A stretch of 18,717 bases of DNA from NCBI GenBank assembly GCA_002473165.1, contig DKSD01000079.1, forward strand, positions 1 through 18,717, written 5' to 3'. The stretch's first letter is position 1, and the number at the start of each line of letters is the position of its first letter. Both the position numbers and the translations under genes were made by a program. The stretch comes from Succinatimonas sp. UBA7265. GTDB lineage: Bacteria > Pseudomonadota > Gammaproteobacteria > Enterobacterales > Succinivibrionaceae. The notes below the pieces were generated by a model. That model searched no databases and had not been told where the DNA came from. It saw only the letters and a program-made list of their open reading frames with translations. Positions 1-7,725 of the stretch are shown here, piece after piece.

Positions 1-81
1 GCCTCGGATGACGTCTTGGCGGGGGATGACGATGAGCCGGAGACGGTAGAGGACCTCCTGCATGACAGTGAGATCCTATGA
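1..81 (+). CDS. 3' end of an unidentified plus-strand gene (partial)
   Basis: Frame 1 is open from the window edge for 26 codons and ends in TGA at 79-81. The visible tail is strongly acidic (runs such as AGDDDEPETVEDLL) and ends in HDSEIL. The other two plus frames hit stops early. An acidic C-terminal tail is plausible for a real protein, but no family can be named from so little. The gene would converge on glgP, whose stop lies 39 bases further on. I see no clear terminator hairpin between the two stops. Confidence 0.4.
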   Translation, partial: ASDDVLAGDDDEPETVEDLLHDSEIL

Positions 82-120
82 CTCGCACAATTTGGGCTTG
101 CACGATAAGCTTTAGTCAGA

Positions 121-2640
121 TCACTTGTCGGAGATCTGGTAGTCCTTAAGTTTCCAGATCCTGTCGGCGTACTCCGCGATGGAGCGGTCTGAGGAGAATT
201 TGCCCATGGAGGCGGAGTTCACGATAGCGGCGTGAGCCCAGCGCTTCTTGTTGGCAAACATCTTCTCAACGCGCTGATGGGCTTCCTGATAGGAGGCGAA
301 ATCAGCGAGCACCAGGAACGGATCGCCGCCGTCCAGGAGCGAACGCTTGATGGACGAGAGCTCGCCCGGACGGCCCGGAGTGAAGTAGTCGCTGTCAAAC
401 CAGTCGAGCACGGCCTTGAGCTCAGCGTTGCCGTTGTAGTAGTCCCAAGGGTTGTAGTGCTTCTTGAGCTCGATGACCTCATCGACGGACAGGCCGAAGA
501 TGAAGTTGTTGTCCTCGCCGGCCTCGGCGACGATCTCGATGTTGGCGCCGTCCATCGTGCCGATGGTGAGCGCGCCGTTCATTGAGAACTTCATGTTCGA
601 GGTGCCGGAGGCCTCATAGCCTGCCGTGGAGATCTGCTCGGAGACATCGGCGGCCGGGATGATCTTCTCGGCAAGCGATACCCTGTAGTTGGGCAGGAAC
701 ACCACCTTGAGCATGTCCTTGACGCGGCGATCGCTGTTGATGCGCGCGCCGACGGCGTTGATGGCGTAAATGATGTCCTTGGCCAGCGTGTAGGCCGGGG
801 CGGCCTTGGCGCCGAAAATGAACACCTGCGGGACGATCTTGAGATTAGGGTTCTCGATGATCCTGCGGTAAAGCGACATGATGTACAGCAGGTTTAAGTG
901 CTGGCGCTTGTACTCGTGCAGGCGCTTGACCTGGACGTCGAAGATCGCGTCCGGGGAGACCTCGACGCCGGTGAGCTTCTTGATCTCGGCCGTCAGGCGC
1001 ACCTTGTTGTCGCGTTTGATGTCCATGAAGCGCTTCTGCATCTTCGGATCATCGGCAAAGTCGCGCAGCTTGCGGCAGTTGTCCAGGTGCAGCGGCCAGT
1101 CGTCGCCGACGGTGTCGGTGTAGAGCTGGGCCAGGCCCGGGTTGCAGGCAAGCAGCCAGCGGCGCGGAGTCACGCCGTTGGTGACGTTGCAGAACTTGTC
1201 CGGCCACAGGCTGCTGTACTCGGGGAAGAGCTCCTCGCGCACGAGCTTGGAGTGCACCTCAGCCACGCCGTTGACACGGCTGGAGGCGATCACGCAGAGG
1301 TTGGCCATGCGCACTTTGCGCTCGGCGCCTTCCTCGATGATCGACAGGCGGCGCTTGACGTCGTTGTCGCCCGGCCAGGTCTTCTCGACGATGCCGTTTA
1401 AGAAGCGGTAGTTGATGTAGTAGATGATCTCGAGGTGGCGCGGCAGCAGCTTCTCGAAGATGCGCACCGGCCATTTCTCCAGGGCCTCAGGCAGCAGCGT
1501 GTGGTTAGTGTAGTTGAACGTCCTCGAAGTGATGTCCCAGGCGGTGCTGTAATCGAGGCCTTCCTCATCGATGAACAGGCGCATGAGCTCGGCCACGGCG
1601 ATCGCCGGATGGGTGTCGTTGAGCTGAATGACGATCTTGTCGGCAAACTCGCTGTAATCGTGGTGGTGCGTGCGGTTGTAGCGGCGCAGGATGTCGCGCA
1701 GCGAGCAGGCGGAGAAGAAGTACTGCTGCGTCAGGCGCAGCTCTTTGCCGGCCTCGGTGGAGTCATTGGGGTAGAGCACCTTGGAAATGGTCTCGGCCGC
1801 GGCTTTCTCCTGCTGGGCGTCAAGGTAACCGCCGGAGTTGAACACATCCCAGTTGAAAGCCTCAGTGGCGCGGGATTCCCACAAACGCAGGATGGCCACG
1901 GAGGAATTGCGGAATCCCACTACCGGGATGTCCCAAGGCACGCCTTTGATAAGGTGGGCCGGGTGCCAGACGCGGCGCTCGCTGCCGTCAGGGGCTCTCT
2001 GGGTCTCGACATAGCCGCCGATGGGGATGTTCTGCACAGACTCAGGACGGCAGCGCTCCCACGGGCAGCCGTACTCGCGCCATGAATCAGGGCGCTCGAC
2101 CTGGCGGCCGCCGCGGATCTCCTGGCGGAACAGGCCGTTCTCATAGTGCAGGCCGTAGCCGACGCAGGGGTAATCGAGCGTGGCCAGCGAATCCATGTAG
2201 CAGGCGGCAAGACGCCCGAGGCCGCCGTTGCCCAGAGCCATGTCCGGCTCTTCCTCGCAGATGTCCGAGATGTCCTGGCCGCAGCGCTTTAACGCTTCCC
2301 TGGCCACGTTGTAGATCTCAAGGCTGCACAGGTTGTTGACGGTCAGGCGGCCCATGAGGAACTCGGCTGACAGGTAGTGCACCGCGCGGGTATCCTTGAC
2401 TGAATGGGTGTGCTGGGTCTGGGTGAGACGCTCGAAGATCTTCTCGTTCACCGCAGCCACGAGCGCCTCCCACCAGGCCAGTTTGCTGGCCTTCTGTTCG
2501 GAAGTGCCGATGGTGCACAGCAGGTGGTGCACGATCATCTCGCGCATCTTTTCCACATTCTGCTCAAAATCAGCTTTATTGGCCGCCGGAGCGGTTTTCA
2601 CCGCGGCTGCCGGTTTTCTGGTTTTATTTCTGGTCGCCAT
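121..2640 (-). CDS. glgP: Glycogen/maltodextrin phosphorylase
   Basis: This cytoplasmic PLP enzyme releases glucose 1-phosphate from alpha-1,4-glucan ends using phosphate. The protein has 839 residues, slightly longer than E. coli GlgP (815) because of a Lys/Ala-rich N-terminal extension of about 25 residues. The GT35 core is complete. It has the glycine-rich GNGGLGRLAACYMDS segment at 137-151, the NDTHPAIA motif near 341, the VKRLHEYKRQ block near 571 and the PLP-lysine motif GTSNMKFSMNG with K684. The start is ATG at 2640. An AGGA ribosome site at 2652-2655 lies 11 bases upstream, partly inside a small hairpin. A strong promoter and a CRP/FNR-like palindrome lie in the gap before flhB. GlgP and MalP cannot be told apart by eye. 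No other glg genes are in the window, so it stands apart from a glg operon. Confidence 0.96.
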   Translation of the reverse strand: MATRNKTRKPAAAVKTAPAANKADFEQNVEKMREMIVHHLLCTIGTSEQKASKLAWWEALVAAVNEKIFERLTQTQHTHSVKDTRAVHYLSAEFLMGRLTVNNLCSLEIYNVAREALKRCGQDISDICEEEPDMALGNGGLGRLAACYMDSLATLDYPCVGYGLHYENGLFRQEIRGGRQVERPDSWREYGCPWERCRPESVQNIPIGGYVETQRAPDGSERRVWHPAHLIKGVPWDIPVVGFRNSSVAILRLWESRATEAFNWDVFNSGGYLDAQQEKAAAETISKVLYPNDSTEAGKELRLTQQYFFSACSLRDILRRYNRTHHHDYSEFADKIVIQLNDTHPAIAVAELMRLFIDEEGLDYSTAWDITSRTFNYTNHTLLPEALEKWPVRIFEKLLPRHLEIIYYINYRFLNGIVEKTWPGDNDVKRRLSIIEEGAERKVRMANLCVIASSRVNGVAEVHSKLVREELFPEYSSLWPDKFCNVTNGVTPRRWLLACNPGLAQLYTDTVGDDWPLHLDNCRKLRDFADDPKMQKRFMDIKRDNKVRLTAEIKKLTGVEVSPDAIFDVQVKRLHEYKRQHLNLLYIMSLYRRIIENPNLKIVPQVFIFGAKAAPAYTLAKDIIYAINAVGARINSDRRVKDMLKVVFLPNYRVSLAEKIIPAADVSEQISTAGYEASGTSNMKFSMNGALTIGTMDGANIEIVAEAGEDNNFIFGLSVDEVIELKKHYNPWDYYNGNAELKAVLDWFDSDYFTPGRPGELSSIKRSLLDGGDPFLVLADFASYQEAHQRVEKMFANKKRWAHAAIVNSASMGKFSSDRSIAEYADRIWKLKDYQISDK

Positions 2641-2655
2641 GAGTTTCTCTGTCCT

Positions 2656-2668
2656 CCCCGAAACGGGG
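2656..2668 (-). promoter_or_regulatory. Hairpin overlapping the glgP ribosome binding site
   Basis: On the minus strand the leader reads CCCCG-TTT-CGGGG, a 5-bp GC stem with a three-base loop. The right arm runs straight into AGGA, so the GGGGAGGA ribosome site is half inside the stem. The structure could dampen translation or be chance. The spacing from AGGA to ATG (11 bases) is a little long. Confidence 0.35.
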
Positions 2669-2713
2669 TTTCGTTAATTCAGGTGCTTTGGATTTAAGAC
2701 CCGATTTATTCGG

Positions 2714-2741
2714 ATTATACAGCCTGAGACTTGAATGCCAA
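2714..2741 (-). promoter_or_regulatory. Predicted sigma70 promoter of glgP
   Basis: On the minus strand a -35 box TTGGCA (plus 2736-2741) and a perfect -10 box TATAAT (plus 2714-2719) are separated by 16 bases. The start of transcription would fall near 2707, giving a leader of about 65 bases before the glgP ATG. This is the best-matching promoter seen in the window. Confidence 0.7.
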
Positions 2742-2854
2742 AAGCACGCATTTGACCTGCACAAATCCCATGCGCCGTTTTTCCGCCTGTGTCCGCGACC
2801 CTCCGCAACGATACCAGTTCCCACAGTTGCGGCATTTCCGGATCACGGGGCAAT

Positions 2855-2876
2855 AAATGTGATCTTAATCAAAATT
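2855..2876. promoter_or_regulatory. CRP/FNR-type palindrome upstream of glgP
   Basis: The 22 bases match the E. coli CRP consensus at 18 positions, with a perfect left half TGTGA and right half TCAAA in place of TCACA. Read as an FNR box it is GTGAT-CTTA-ATCAA, one mismatch from TTGAT-N4-ATCAA. Either factor could bind. Its centre lies about 158 bases upstream of the predicted glgP transcription start, too far for class I or II activation from the usual positions. A second promoter or DNA looping would be needed. Confidence 0.5.
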
Positions 2877-2894
2877 GTACACTTTTCGGCCGCT

Positions 2895-4022
2895 TTAAAA
2901 GCGCAGTTCTTCCGGTATGGGCAGATCCTCGCTGAGATCGCGCGGTCTCACCTTGCTCTTGCCTTCCTTGAAGGCTTTCATGCCCATGACCCAGGCGAGC
3001 ACCTGGGCCACGGCCTTGAACAGCCCGCGCGGGATCTCGCGGTCGAGATCGGTCGTGTAGTAAAGCGAGCGGGCCAAAGGCGGGATCGGGATCACCGGCA
3101 CATTCGTCTCGCGGGCGATGTGCTTGATGATCTCGGCGATGTCATCTACGCCTTTGGCCACGACGACCGGCGCCAGCGTGCCTTTAGGATCGTAGCTTAG
3201 CGCCACGGCGTAATGCGTCGGGTTCGTGACGACAACGTCGGCTTTCGGGACTTTCTCCATCATGCGCCGCGAGGCCATCTGGAACTGCATGGACTTGATC
3301 TTGTTCTTGACCTGCGGGTTGCCTTCCTGCTCCTTGAACTCGTCCTTGACCTCCTGCTTCGTCATGCGCAGCTGGCGGATGTAGTTCCACTTCTGGTAAG
3401 GCACGTCGATGAGCACGATGGGGATCATGGCGCAGACGATGAGCAGCATGGTGTGGAAGAGCATGCGGATGGCCTTGCCGATCCCGGTGAGCGGATCGAT
3501 GTAGGATAGCTTTAAGATCTGCCCCGCCATGCCCGAGAGCACGAAGTAGCAGAACGAGCCGATGAACGCGACCTTGGCTATGCCCTTTATAAGCTCGATG
3601 ACGGAGTTGAGGCTGAAGATGCGCTTGATGCCCGAGAGCGGCGAGAGCTTGGAGAACTTCGGGGCCATGGCCTCGGTCGAGAAGTTGAACCCTCCGATAA
3701 AGATATTGCCAAAGAGCGCGCACACCAAAACTATGAGCGCCAGCGCCAGCACCGGCAGCGCGATGTCCCCGAGATCCTGCACGAAGATGCGCCGCATCTC
3801 GTCTACGGTAAAGATCTGATCGCGCGTAAGCGAGAAGGAGTTCACCATGATCTCCTTCATGCCCCGCCCGAGGAACGACGACACGGCCCACAGCGCCAGG
3901 ACGCCTGACATGAGCACAAAGAACGTGCCGGCCTCGCGCGAGCGCGGCAGCTGGCCGCGCTTGCGGGCATCTGACAGGCGCTTGCCCGTGGGTTGTTCGG
4001 TTTTGTCGCCGTCGTCCGCCAC
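2895..4022 (-). CDS. flhB: Flagellar type III export protein FlhB
   Basis: FlhB is the inner-membrane substrate-specificity switch of the flagellar export apparatus. The 375-residue protein starts with the typical DGDKTEQPT...RKRGQLPRSREAG segment. It has four hydrophobic segments at roughly 31-52, 88-110, 145-170 and 188-207, then a charged linker and the cytoplasmic domain with the self-cleavage motif NPTH at 267-270. The start is GTG at 4020-4022. No ATG fits the conserved N-terminus, and a GAGGGA ribosome site lies about 7 bases upstream and overlaps the parE stop. The gene follows parE by 10 bases, so the two are probably co-transcribed and perhaps translationally coupled. No other flagellar gene is visible, so the rest of the flagellar set must lie elsewhere. 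I see no clear terminator after the stop. Confidence 0.96.
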   Translation of the reverse strand: MADDGDKTEQPTGKRLSDARKRGQLPRSREAGTFFVLMSGVLALWAVSSFLGRGMKEIMVNSFSLTRDQIFTVDEMRRIFVQDLGDIALPVLALALIVLVCALFGNIFIGGFNFSTEAMAPKFSKLSPLSGIKRIFSLNSVIELIKGIAKVAFIGSFCYFVLSGMAGQILKLSYIDPLTGIGKAIRMLFHTMLLIVCAMIPIVLIDVPYQKWNYIRQLRMTKQEVKDEFKEQEGNPQVKNKIKSMQFQMASRRMMEKVPKADVVVTNPTHYAVALSYDPKGTLAPVVVAKGVDDIAEIIKHIARETNVPVIPIPPLARSLYYTTDLDREIPRGLFKAVAQVLAWVMGMKAFKEGKSKVRPRDLSEDLPIPEELRF

Positions 4023-4032
4023 TTAAATTCCC

Positions 4033-5946
4033 TCAGTCCAGGATCTCGGCCTTGTCGCCGTTCTTCTCCAGCCAGTCGCGCCGATCGGCGGCGCGCTTTT
4101 TGGACAAGAGCATGTCCATAAGCCCCAGAGTTTCATCGGAGCTCTCGGAGGTGAGCGTCAGCTGCATGAGCTTGCGCGTGTCCGGGGAGAGCGTCGTCTC
4201 GCGCAGCTGCTCGGGATTCATCTCGCCCAAGCCTTTAAAGCGCTGGATCCTGATGTTCTCGCGCTTGTAGCCTTTGCGCACGAGCTCTTTTTGCCGCAGC
4301 GCCAGCTCATCGTCGTCTATGGCGTATTCCTTGATCTTCGCGCCGCAGTCTATGCGGTACAGCGGCGGGCAGGCTACAAAGACGTGGCCCTCGCGCACGA
4401 GCGCCGTAAAGTGCTTCACAAAGAGCGCGCACAAAAGCGTGCCGATGTGCAGGCCGTCGGAGTCGGCGTCGGCGAGGATGCAGATCTTGCTGTAGCGCAG
4501 CCCCTCAAGCGATCCGGAATCGGGCTCCAGGCCCATGGCCACCGAGATTGCGCGGATCTCCTCGGAATCGAGCGCATGCGCCCCTGAGACCTCCCAGGTG
4601 TTGAGGATCTTGCCGCGCAAAGGCAGGATGGCCTGGAAGCTCGCATCGCGGGCCTGGCGGGCGCTGCCGCCTGCCGAATCGCCCTCGACGATAAAGAGTT
4701 CGCCGCGCTGCGGATCAGTCGAGGTGCAGTCCACGAGCTTGCCCGGCAACTGCGGGCCGCGCACGATCTTTTTGCGGGTGACGGATTTGGCCGCGCTCTC
4801 GCGCTCGCGCGCCGCCGCGATGATCTGCGCGGCGATCGCCTTGCCGGAGTTCACATCGGAATTGAGGTAGAGCGAGAAACGGTCCCGGATGAGGCCCTCG
4901 ATGAGCGAGGCCACCTGGCGCGAGGAGAGCTTCTCTTTAGTCTGCCCGGCAAACTGCGGATCGCGCATCATCACGGCAAGCACATAGGTACAGCCGCGCC
5001 ACACGTCCTCAGGCGTGATCTTAAGGCCGCGCGGCAGCAGGTTTTGCAGTTCGCAAAACTCGCGCACAGCCAGGGTAAGCCCCGAACGGAAGCCGTTGAC
5101 ATGGGTTCCGCCCTCGACGGTGGGGATGAGGTTTACAAAAGATTCCGAAAGCTGCGACTGCCCGCTCTCGCTCTCCCAGCACACCGCCCACTCAAGGCGA
5201 AAATCCTCCTGCTCGATGACGCCTGCAAAAGGCGGCGCGGGCACGGTGATGCGATCCTGCGTCTGCGAGGCCAGGTAGGCTTTGAGATCGCCTGAGTAGC
5301 TCCAGCTCTCGCTCTGCCCTGTGGCCTCATCGAGGAAGTTCACGGTCAGGCCCTTGCAGAGCACGGCCTTGGCTTTAAGCTGGTGCTTTAAGGCCTTAAG
5401 ATCAAAAACCGGGCTGTCAAAGTAGTCCTGCTCGGGCCAAAAGCGCACGGTCGTGCCCGTGTCCTTTTTCGGGCAGGTGCCGATTTGCGTAAGCTCCTGC
5501 GTCTTTTTGCCGCGGGCGTAGCTGATCTCCCACACCACCCCGTCGCGCTTTACCGTCGCGGTAAGCTTTTCCGAGAGCGCGTTGACCACGCTCACGCCCA
5601 CGCCGTGCAGGCCGCCTGAGAATTTGTAGAGCTTGTCGTTGAATTTGCCGCCGGCGTGCAGCCTTGAGAGTATGAGTTCTATGGCCGGGACTTTTTCCAC
5701 CGGGTGCATGCCCACCGGCATGCCGCGGCCGTTGTCTGAGACCTCAAGCGAGGCGTCAGTGTGCGCTACCACGCCTATGACGGTGGCAAAGCCCGCCACA
5801 GCCTCGTCGACGCTGTTGTCTATGACCTCCATGCCCAGGTGGTTGGGATTCTGGGTGTCGGTGTACATGCCCGGACGCAGCCTTACCGGCTCCAGGCCTT
5901 TGAGCACCTCGATGGAGGAGCCGTCGTATTTGTTCTTGTCTGTCAT
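4033..5946 (-). CDS. parE: DNA topoisomerase IV subunit B (ParE)
   Basis: ParE is the ATPase subunit of topoisomerase IV, which decatenates daughter chromosomes together with ParC. The length of 637 residues is close to E. coli ParE (630) and much shorter than GyrB of gammaproteobacteria (about 800). The GHKL ATPase shows NSVDEA with catalytic E48, DNGRGMP at 71-77 and GGLHGVGVSVVNALS at 111-125. QTKEKL at 335-340 carries the transducer lysine. The TOPRIM domain shows EGDSAGGSA at 421-429, PLRGKILN at 442-449 and DADSDG at 493-498. FKGLGEMNP follows near the C-terminus. The ATG at 5946 gives the conserved N-terminus. No Shine-Dalgarno sequence precedes it, and an extended -10 box sits 6 bases upstream, so a leaderless transcript is possible. 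Its partner parC is not in the window. Confidence 0.96.
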   Translation of the reverse strand: MTDKNKYDGSSIEVLKGLEPVRLRPGMYTDTQNPNHLGMEVIDNSVDEAVAGFATVIGVVAHTDASLEVSDNGRGMPVGMHPVEKVPAIELILSRLHAGGKFNDKLYKFSGGLHGVGVSVVNALSEKLTATVKRDGVVWEISYARGKKTQELTQIGTCPKKDTGTTVRFWPEQDYFDSPVFDLKALKHQLKAKAVLCKGLTVNFLDEATGQSESWSYSGDLKAYLASQTQDRITVPAPPFAGVIEQEDFRLEWAVCWESESGQSQLSESFVNLIPTVEGGTHVNGFRSGLTLAVREFCELQNLLPRGLKITPEDVWRGCTYVLAVMMRDPQFAGQTKEKLSSRQVASLIEGLIRDRFSLYLNSDVNSGKAIAAQIIAAARERESAAKSVTRKKIVRGPQLPGKLVDCTSTDPQRGELFIVEGDSAGGSARQARDASFQAILPLRGKILNTWEVSGAHALDSEEIRAISVAMGLEPDSGSLEGLRYSKICILADADSDGLHIGTLLCALFVKHFTALVREGHVFVACPPLYRIDCGAKIKEYAIDDDELALRQKELVRKGYKRENIRIQRFKGLGEMNPEQLRETTLSPDTRKLMQLTLTSESSDETLGLMDMLLSKKRAADRRDWLEKNGDKAEILD

Positions 5947-5952
5947 GGCGCC

Positions 5953-5961
5953 ATTTTACCA
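5953..5961 (-). promoter_or_regulatory. Extended -10 promoter element directly upstream of parE
   Basis: The minus strand reads TGG-TAAAAT, which fits the extended -10 pattern TGnTAnAAT. Only 6 bases lie between the hexamer and the parE ATG, so initiation 7 bases downstream would fall on or beside the A of the start codon. No convincing -35 is present, as is common for extended -10 promoters. Readthrough from the phosphatase gene 47 bases upstream could also feed parE. Confidence 0.4.
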
Positions 5962-5993
5962 AATCAGGATCATGCCACCTGCCAAAGACCGGT

Positions 5994-6812
5994 TCAGCTG
6001 CGGCGCGGATCCAAAGCCAGAGGCCTGAGCGCGCACGGGCCGCGCACACCTTGATCTTCGTTGACATACTGCCAGAAAACCTGGTGCAGCACGTCAACGC
6101 AGCTGAGAGCGCCTTCCTCTGCAAAGGCCGCGGTGTCCGTCATGATGATGCAGCCGCGGAGGATCCGCGGCTCCAGCTTTCCGCCCTCAAGCATGGCCTC
6201 AGGCACATAAATTATCGGCGTGTGCCCGACGGTTACCGTGACCTGCTCTCCGTCCAGCGTTCCTTTGTAGCCAAAGAGGAAGTCATCGCGGATCCACACG
6301 AGGTCATCCTCGCTTTGCGAGGCGAAGTCTTTTTTCGGATCGATACCGGCGTGCGCAAAGAGGAAATTCCGGCCCCCAGTCTCAAGGCGGTAATACAGCG
6401 GGCGATTGCGCAGGAATTCAAGGTAGTTTTGAATAAACCCCGGCTCAAAATAACGCTCGTGCCTGGCAAAGGCCCGGCGCGTCTCGCGCCCGCCGTTAAA
6501 GCCCCAGAGATCGTTCGGGCCGGCCCCCTGCGGGTACGGCCATTTTGCGTAGCTCTCAAGGCACATGGCGTCATGGTTGCCGCGCAGGCAGACCACCTGC
6601 GGGCGGGAGGCCAGATCCATTACAAATTTCACGGCATCGATCGGCTCTTTGCCCCGATCGGTGTAATCGCCCATGAGAATGAGCAGATCCTGCGTTTCAT
6701 CAAAGGCCACAGTCTCAAGCAGGGATTCAAGCTGCATGCAGCAGCTGTGAATGTCGCCCACGGCTAGGACGCGACGGTATGCTTCGCGGTCGGTTGTCAT
6801 TCCTTTATCCAT
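5994..6812 (-). CDS. PPP-family metallophosphatase (paralogue 1, intact)
   Basis: The gene encodes a cytoplasmic calcineurin-like phosphoesterase of the bacterial Ser/Thr protein phosphatase (PPP, PrpA/lambda phosphatase) type. Its 272 residues carry the metal-site motifs in order: GDIHS at 19-23, GDYTDRG at 48-54, GNHD at 78-81, HAGID at 154-158 and GHTP at 196-199. WIRDDF at 173-178 is typical of the bacterial PPP group. The first motif has Ser where the family nearly always has Gly (GDxHG). The substrate is unknown: phosphoprotein or a dinucleoside polyphosphate are both possible. ATG at 6812 has a weak AGG upstream. An ATG at 6800 aligns better with the paralogue but has its AAGGA directly against the codon. 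A second copy lies upstream with an offset of about 913 bases, showing tandem duplication. Confidence 0.85.
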   Translation of the reverse strand: MDKGMTTDREAYRRVLAVGDIHSCCMQLESLLETVAFDETQDLLILMGDYTDRGKEPIDAVKFVMDLASRPQVVCLRGNHDAMCLESYAKWPYPQGAGPNDLWGFNGGRETRRAFARHERYFEPGFIQNYLEFLRNRPLYYRLETGGRNFLFAHAGIDPKKDFASQSEDDLVWIRDDFLFGYKGTLDGEQVTVTVGHTPIIYVPEAMLEGGKLEPRILRGCIIMTDTAAFAEEGALSCVDVLHQVFWQYVNEDQGVRGPCALRPLALDPRRS

Positions 6813-6814
6813 GT

Positions 6815-6828
6815 AAACGCCTGCGTTT
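6815..6828. repeat. Short palindrome before phosphatase paralogue 1
   Basis: AAACGC-CT-GCGTTT is a perfect 6-bp inverted repeat with a two-base centre, lying 3 bases upstream of the ATG at 6812. The centre is too short for a full hairpin, so a protein-binding site is more likely than an RNA structure. It may also be chance. Confidence 0.3.
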
Positions 6829-6861
6829 TTCGGTAAATGTTCTGCTTGAGCTGCTTCGGTT

Positions 6862-6893
6862 AAAAAATTTTGATCCCGCTATGCATGCTCGGG
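6862..6893 (-). terminator. Weak terminator candidate after the broken phosphatase
   Basis: On the minus strand CCCG and CGGG flank an 11-base loop and are followed, after ATCAAAA, by six T. The stem is short and the T run is displaced, so this is a weak call. It lies just past the reconstructed stop of paralogue 2 at 6899 and could separate the two phosphatase genes. Confidence 0.25.
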
Positions 6894-6898
6894 AAATC

Positions 6899-7725
6899 TT
6901 AATAATCCAGGATCCGTGTCTGTGCTTTTACATGCAGGAAGCGCAATCTCTCCGGCCCTGTCACTTCATTTGTTTTATTGACATACTGCCAGTAAGCGCC
7001 GCTGATCACATCAACGCAACTCAGCCGTCCCTGAGGGGCAAAAGCTTCCGTGTCTGTCATGATGATGCAGCCGCGGACCAGGCAGGGTTCAAAGCCCTTC
7101 CGGCGTCCAAAGCTTCCGGAACACAGGCAACCGGAGTATGTCCGGCCACAACCGTAACTTTTTCATCATCCAAAATTCCCTGATAACGGCAAATAAACTC
7201 ATCGCGGATCGCGGTAAAACTGTCACAGGACTGAAGCGCAAAGTTTTTTTCCGGATCGATTCCGGCGTGCGCAAAAAGAAATTTTCCTCTGCTGTTATCC
7301 AACCTCAGGCACAGCGGGCACCCCGCAAGGAAAGCCAGATAGTTTCGGATAAACCCCGGCTCGAAGCGTTCCTGACCGGCAAAAGCCTGGCGCGTTGGCA
7401 GGCCTCCGTTCGACATCCACGGATCACCGGGATCACAGCTTTTCGGATCCGGGATTATTCTGTAACTCTCAAGACACATGACGTCATGGTTGCCGCGCAG
7501 GCAGACCACATGCGGATGTGAGGCCAGTTCCATGACAAATTTTACGGTCGAAACGGCATCGCCGCCATTGTCAGTGTAATCGCCCATGAGGACGAGCAGA
7601 TCCTGCGCCTCATCAAAGCCCACAGCCTCAAGCAGCACTTCAAGCTGCGTGCAGCATCCGTGAATGTCACCCACGGCGAGGACGCGGCGGTAAGTTTTAC
7701 GATCGATTGCACAGGTGTCCGTCAT
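6899..7725 (-). pseudogene. PPP-family metallophosphatase (paralogue 2), frameshifted
   Basis: The uninterrupted frame runs from ATG at 7725 to TGA at 7057 (222 residues) and carries GDIHG at 19-23, GDYTDNG at 48-54, GNHD, HAGID and GHTP. It then diverges from its neighbour after ALNPAW. One base off, the frame resumes with RGCIIMTDTEAFAP and continues through SCVDV and WQYVN to TAA at 6899-6901. That matches the end of paralogue 1 (RGCIIMTDTAAFAEEG). The span is 827 bases, one short of a whole number of codons. A single missing base near 7071-7085 therefore explains the break, and the repaired protein would be about 275 residues. The catalytic Arg of GDxxDRG is also replaced by Asn (N53). 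The start overlaps the preceding gene as ATGA. A sequencing error cannot be excluded. Confidence 0.75.

Noticed and set aside
898..2085. Long plus-strand frames antisense to glgP (167 and 216 codons)
   Set aside because: They are shadow frames of a GC-rich gene. The minus-strand product is a complete glycogen phosphorylase.
2624..2824. 66-codon minus-strand ORF spanning the glgP promoter
   Set aside because: It overlaps the glgP start in another frame and covers a strong promoter, so coding use is unlikely.
2891..2904. Palindrome CGCTTTTAAAGCG at the flhB stop as a terminator
   Set aside because: The usable stem is only about 4 bp and no T run follows on the minus strand.
5960..5990. Sigma54 promoter upstream of parE (TGGCA-like sequence)
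   Set aside because: The second element (GC at the right 10-base spacing) is missing.
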